A stretch of 8,748 bases of DNA from an uncultured Eggerthellaceae bacterium (GTDB lineage: Bacteria; Actinomycetota; Coriobacteriia; Coriobacteriales; Eggerthellaceae): NCBI GenBank assembly GCA_934623455.1, contig CAKTVK010000081.1, positions 1-8,748 on the forward strand. The letters run 5' to 3'. Below the pieces are notes generated by a model that worked only from the letters and a program-made list of their open reading frames with translations, was not told the origin of the DNA and did no database searches. Both the position numbers and the translations under genes were made by a program. Positions 6,542-8,748 of the stretch are shown here, piece after piece. Position 1 is the first letter of the stretch; the number at the start of each line of letters is the position of its first letter.

Positions 6542-7858
6542 TTGGAGCTTTCCGCCGCCGAAGAGTACACGCTTAAGATCATCGCTGCCGAAAGCGCCTT
6601 TCAACAAGCTGCTGGCGAAGGGACTGGGGATGCACCCGCGCCTGCCCCCGAACGGGCATTCGGGCCTGCAGCCGAGCCCGAGCAAGAGCTCGCACCCGCG
6701 CCCGCAGCCGCAGATAACGCACCTGCGCCCCTCGCACTCCCCAACGGCCTATGGCCCGCTGTACGCGCAGAACTCGTGGCACAATCGGTTGTCGGCTACC
6801 CTGCGAATGCCGTTGAATCGCTTGCTCTACCCGCCGCTGACCAGGAAGAATACCTTGCGCGCGTAGGAAAAAACCTGTCAAGCTGGTACCGCCTTATGAT
6901 GACGCAAGACCGCGTGTTTTCCGCATTTCGCCAGGCAGACATTCCCGTTGTCGTGCTGAAAGGCGCGGCGGCGGCGGTGAATTACCCGCAGCCGAACGGG
7001 CGCAGCATGGGGGATATCGACCTTATTGTGCCGCCCGAGTACTTTGACCAGGCGTTTTCGCTTCTGGAACGCCTCGGTTGGGTAAACGACACGTCGCTTG
7101 AGATCAACCCACGTCATGCGGGCTTCAAGAAAGCAGACTGCCCCGAAATCGAGCTGCACCGCTTCTTCAGCACCTGCACAAACAAGCAGCAAGCGCACTA
7201 CCTTGACCAGGCTATATATAACGCTATCCCGCGTGCTACCTGGGAAGATGTCGCCGGTTTCACCGTGCCTGTATTGCCGCCGTTCGAAAACGGACTGGTG
7301 CTGCTGGCGCACGTCAACCAGCATTTAGGGTCGGGGCTGGGACTTCGTCAAATTCTGGATTGGCAGATGTTCGTTGCCGCGCACCTGACCGATGAGCTGT
7401 GGGAAGCCGGGTTCCAGCACGCCGCGCAGCAAATCGGCATGGAGAAGCTCGCCATTACCACCACGTGGCTTTGTCGCTCTTACCTGGGGCTTCAAACTTC
7501 GGCAACATGGTTTGAGCACGCCGATGCACAACTCGCAGACGACCTGCTACTCTATATCATGCACAAGGGAAATATGGGGCGCAAAGTGGAGCGCGGCGCG
7601 CAAAACACCCGCACGGTGCTGCACAACTTCCGCAGCCCCGCGGCGCTGGTGCGTTACCTGTACGACGGCGGACGCGTCCACTGGGCGCCGGCACGCAAAC
7701 ACGCGTGGCTCGCCCCAGCCGCGTGCCTCTATCAAGTGGGACACATCGTGCGCAAGGGACTCGCGCGCAACGTGAAAGTAAGCGACCTTGCCAACGATGC
7801 CCGCTGTGCGCAAGAGGACGTTGACCTGCTCAAACGCCTTGAAGTCACACGAATGTAG
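6542..7858 (+). CDS. NTP_transf_5-type nucleotidyltransferase, with an Ala-Pro-rich insert
   Basis: 438 aa with a TTG start supported by AAAGGA six bases upstream (6530-6535) and by the family-like N-terminus LSAAEEYTLKIIAAE. The nucleotidyltransferase core includes IPVVVLKGAAAAVNYPQP (134-151), the metal-binding GRSMGDIDLIV (153-163, with Asp158 and Asp160) and IELHRFF (203-209). These are hallmarks of the family often found in PqqD/HprK-like peptide clusters, where the reaction is usually unproven; addition of a nucleotide to a peptide or carrier is a plausible role. Residues about 24-69 are Ala/Pro/Glu-rich (DAPAPAPERAFGP, ELAPAPAAADNAPAP) and separate the first helix from the rest of the domain. 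The gene diverges from the operon encoding the other cassette members. The C-terminal half (about 240-438) is mostly helical, without a motif I can name. Confidence 0.88.
   Translation: MELSAAEEYTLKIIAAESAFQQAAGEGTGDAPAPAPERAFGPAAEPEQELAPAPAAADNAPAPLALPNGLWPAVRAELVAQSVVGYPANAVESLALPAADQEEYLARVGKNLSSWYRLMMTQDRVFSAFRQADIPVVVLKGAAAAVNYPQPNGRSMGDIDLIVPPEYFDQAFSLLERLGWVNDTSLEINPRHAGFKKADCPEIELHRFFSTCTNKQQAHYLDQAIYNAIPRATWEDVAGFTVPVLPPFENGLVLLAHVNQHLGSGLGLRQILDWQMFVAAHLTDELWEAGFQHAAQQIGMEKLAITTTWLCRSYLGLQTSATWFEHADAQLADDLLLYIMHKGNMGRKVERGAQNTRTVLHNFRSPAALVRYLYDGGRVHWAPARKHAWLAPAACLYQVGHIVRKGLARNVKVSDLANDARCAQEDVDLLKRLEVTRM
6611..6748 (+). repeat. GC-rich repeat DNA behind the Ala-Pro insert of the nucleotidyltransferase
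   Basis: Contains GGCGAAGGGAC (6614-6624), TGCACCCGCGCCTGC (6631-6645) and CTCGCACCCGCG (6689-6700). The first two are exact copies of words in the peptidase-like gene (5065-5075, 5112-5126) and the third of one in the ABC insert (3071-3082). In all three places the words lie on the + strand, whatever strand the gene uses. Confidence 0.65.
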
Positions 7859-7878
7859 GAAAGCGAAGGTCGGGGGAG

Positions 7879-8013
7879 GTTCTTTATGTTGAATAAGGAA
7901 ATACCCTGCGACGACTGCAAAATCAACCCTTCAGTGGCTTTTCCGTATCGGTTTCAGTTTTGTTCCGCGAATGCAAATCCAGTTTTGCGGTTGAACTGTT
8001 CAACATAAAGAAC
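7879..8013. repeat. Perfect 15-bp inverted repeat enclosing a small ORF
   Basis: GTTCTTTATGTTGAA (7879-7893) and TTCAACATAAAGAAC (7999-8013) are exact reverse complements 105 bp apart. The left arm contains the ATG of the 40-codon ORF and the right arm contains its TAA. In RNA the arms could pair and bury the start codon. In DNA they could be the ends of a very small mobile element, although I see no flanking target duplication. Confidence 0.7.
7886..8008 (+). CDS. Candidate 40-aa Cys-containing peptide downstream of the nucleotidyltransferase
   Basis: An ATG at 7886 opens a 40-residue frame that begins MLNKEIPCDDCKINP, continues SVAFPYRFQFCSANANP and ends LRLNCST. GGGGGAGG (7872-7879) lies six bases upstream and is one of the strongest ribosome-binding sites in the window. 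The peptide has four Cys (8, 11, 26, 38), one CxxC pair, and a C-terminal Ser-Thr. It starts 27 bases past the nucleotidyltransferase stop and ends inside a terminator-like hairpin, so it could be the last cistron of that transcript. A short peptide next to PqqD-like and kinase-like genes is a natural candidate for a modified-peptide precursor, but there is no homology to support this. Against it: lower GC content than its neighbours, start and stop both inside an inverted repeat, and precursors more often lie upstream. Confidence 0.3.
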   Translation: MLNKEIPCDDCKINPSVAFPYRFQFCSANANPVLRLNCST

Positions 8014-8020
8014 TGGTTTT
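7979..8020 (+). terminator. Probable Rho-independent terminator after the nucleotidyltransferase
   Basis: CCAGTTTT (7979-7986) pairs with AGAACTGG (8009-8016) with one G-U pair, and GTTGAA (7990-7995) pairs with TTCAAC (7999-8004) above a small internal loop, with a 3-base apical loop and TTTT at 8017-8020. Its 3' half shares bases with the right arm of the 15-bp inverted repeat, so this hairpin and the long-range pairing cannot form together. Confidence 0.5.
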
Positions 8021-8140
8021 CCGCTGAATTATTTGCTCGGTGTGCGCAGGTTTTACCGCGGCTTGCTTGCTCATTGCTGACGCGCGGGTGTCTCTCCATA
8101 GTGCCAGGTCAGAAGGGTGCGATTATTCAGCTACAGAAAA

Positions 8141-8173
8141 TGCAAAGGCCCGCGCCACCAGACGCGGGCCTTG
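8141..8173 (-). terminator. Terminator for the right-edge surface protein gene
   Basis: AAGGCCCGCG (8145-8154) and CGCGGGCCTT (8163-8172) form a perfect 10-bp GC-rich stem with an 8-base loop. Read on the minus strand it is followed by TGCATTTTC, so it serves the minus-strand gene ending at 8263, about 90 bases upstream of the hairpin. It may also block read-through from the convergent + strand transcript. Confidence 0.65.
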
Positions 8174-8262
8174 CTTTGCCGATGATGGAGTTGGGTTCTC
8201 GGCTGCGCCTGCGGTGACCAGAAGCACGTCGAACCGGAATCGGCGTCCCGAGCCGATGCGGC

Positions 8263-8748
8263 TCAGCGGTTTCTCTTTCGCCATAGCCATAAGCAGGCGG
8301 CGGCACATGCCGCCACAACAACGATGCCAAGAGTCACCCAAAACCAGGGAAAGCTTGCGCCCTGCTCTTGCTCGGTCGAGCTGTCCAGCTGGGAAACCTG
8401 CTCACCTCCTGACTCAGAAGCAGCATCGGCGGGGTCCACCGCGTCGTCGCCAGTGTTGGATGCGGCACCAGCGCCTGCAGCGGCGGCACTGCCTGAAGTG
8501 GCTGAGCCGTCCGCGTCGACGGTGGCCTCATCGATGCTGGTTGATGAGGCAGAGTCGCCGACCGATCCGCTTCCAGTGGAATCGCCTTCGCCGATCGACG
8601 CACCGCCGCCGGCGACGTTTGACCGATAGTTCACCGTAATGCCGGCAGCAAAGGCCCCTTCTTCCACAGTAGTGATGGTATCCGGCAGGTTTACCTTTTT
8701 GACGCTGTCGTTGTGAGCAAACGCACCTGCGGCGATGGTGTTCACAGG
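8263..8748 (-). CDS. Membrane-anchored BspA-like leucine-rich repeat surface protein (C-terminal part)
   Basis: The gene enters from the right edge and ends at 8263; the GTG near the edge encodes an internal Val, so the true start is outside. About 161 residues are visible. The first 40 are a BspA/LRR_5-type repeat (TIAAGAFAHNDSVKKVNLPD, then TITTVEEGAF). Next comes a roughly 90-residue Ser/Gly/Ala/Asp-rich stalk (8353-8613), and then a single transmembrane helix (FPWFWVTLGIVVVAACAAAC) with the basic end LWLWRKRNR. This is the layout of a surface-exposed protein held in the cytoplasmic membrane with its repeats outside. No LPXTG sortase motif precedes the helix, only a sortase-like hydrophobic plus basic tail. 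Such repeat proteins are common in gut anaerobes and are often linked to adhesion. The stalk resembles the low-complexity stretches of the cassette proteins in composition. Confidence 0.85.
   Translation of the reverse strand, partial: PVNTIAAGAFAHNDSVKKVNLPDTITTVEEGAFAAGITVNYRSNVAGGGASIGEGDSTGSGSVGDSASSTSIDEATVDADGSATSGSAAAAGAGAASNTGDDAVDPADAASESGGEQVSQLDSSTEQEQGASFPWFWVTLGIVVVAACAAACLWLWRKRNR

Larger units (their letters stand above)
7859..8262. other. 404-bp convergent intergenic region
   Basis: Between the nucleotidyltransferase stop and the stop of the right-edge surface protein. It holds the 40-codon ORF (7886-8008) with its strong ribosome-binding site, the 15-bp inverted repeat, a + strand terminator-like hairpin (7979-8020) and the minus-strand terminator (8141-8173). 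I see nothing in 8021-8135. The first 160 bases are clearly less GC-rich than the genes on either side. Confidence 0.6.

Noticed and set aside
1..8748. CRISPR array, tRNA, rRNA or phage module
   Set aside because: No regularly spaced direct repeats, no cloverleaf-like segment and no phage-type genes were seen on either strand.

Overview
The window is GC-rich bacterial DNA with tightly packed genes, short spacers, a TTG start and many Ala/Gly/Pro-rich stretches. Gene content and style fit a high-GC anaerobic actinobacterium such as a member of the Coriobacteriia/Eggerthellaceae. That placement is an inference; there is no rRNA or other marker in the window.

Layout. Positions 1-120 hold the likely 3' end of an upstream gene, followed on the + strand by a Kef/CPA2-type cation:proton antiporter (130-1755). 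A 687-bp convergent gap (1756-2442) contains no convincing gene. It does hold a 177-bp segment bounded by 30-bp inverted repeats (27/30 identical) next to T-tracts, which looks like a MITE or IS remnant. From 6267 down to 2443 a minus-strand operon encodes, in order, an HPr-kinase-like P-loop protein, a small PqqD-like peptide-binding protein, an S24/S26-type Ser-His peptidase-like protein, and an ABC exporter with fused membrane and ATPase domains. A nucleotidyltransferase of the NTP_transf_5 type diverges from it (6542-7858). Just behind that gene lies a 40-codon ORF with a very strong ribosome-binding site, enclosed by a perfect 15-bp inverted repeat and overlapping a terminator-like hairpin. 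At the right edge a minus-strand surface protein (BspA-like leucine-rich repeats, low-complexity stalk, C-terminal membrane anchor) enters the window and is followed by a good terminator.

How the genes fit together. PqqD-like protein, HprK-like kinase, nucleotidyltransferase, peptidase and ABC exporter are the accessory components seen in peptide-modification loci, for example lasso peptide clusters with tailoring kinases and the HPr-rel-A type cassettes. The enzymes that normally define such loci (lasso cyclase, transglutaminase-like protease, radical SAM) are absent here. The simplest reading is a minimal peptide tagging, processing and export cassette whose substrate is unknown; the 40-aa ORF is one candidate.

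The most unusual feature is that the cassette proteins carry Ala/Gly/Pro-rich low-complexity inserts inside or beside otherwise conserved domains. The largest is about 100 residues inside the ABC ATPase domain. The DNA of these inserts shares exact words on the + strand even between genes read from opposite strands, which suggests spread of a DNA repeat rather than selection for one protein sequence.
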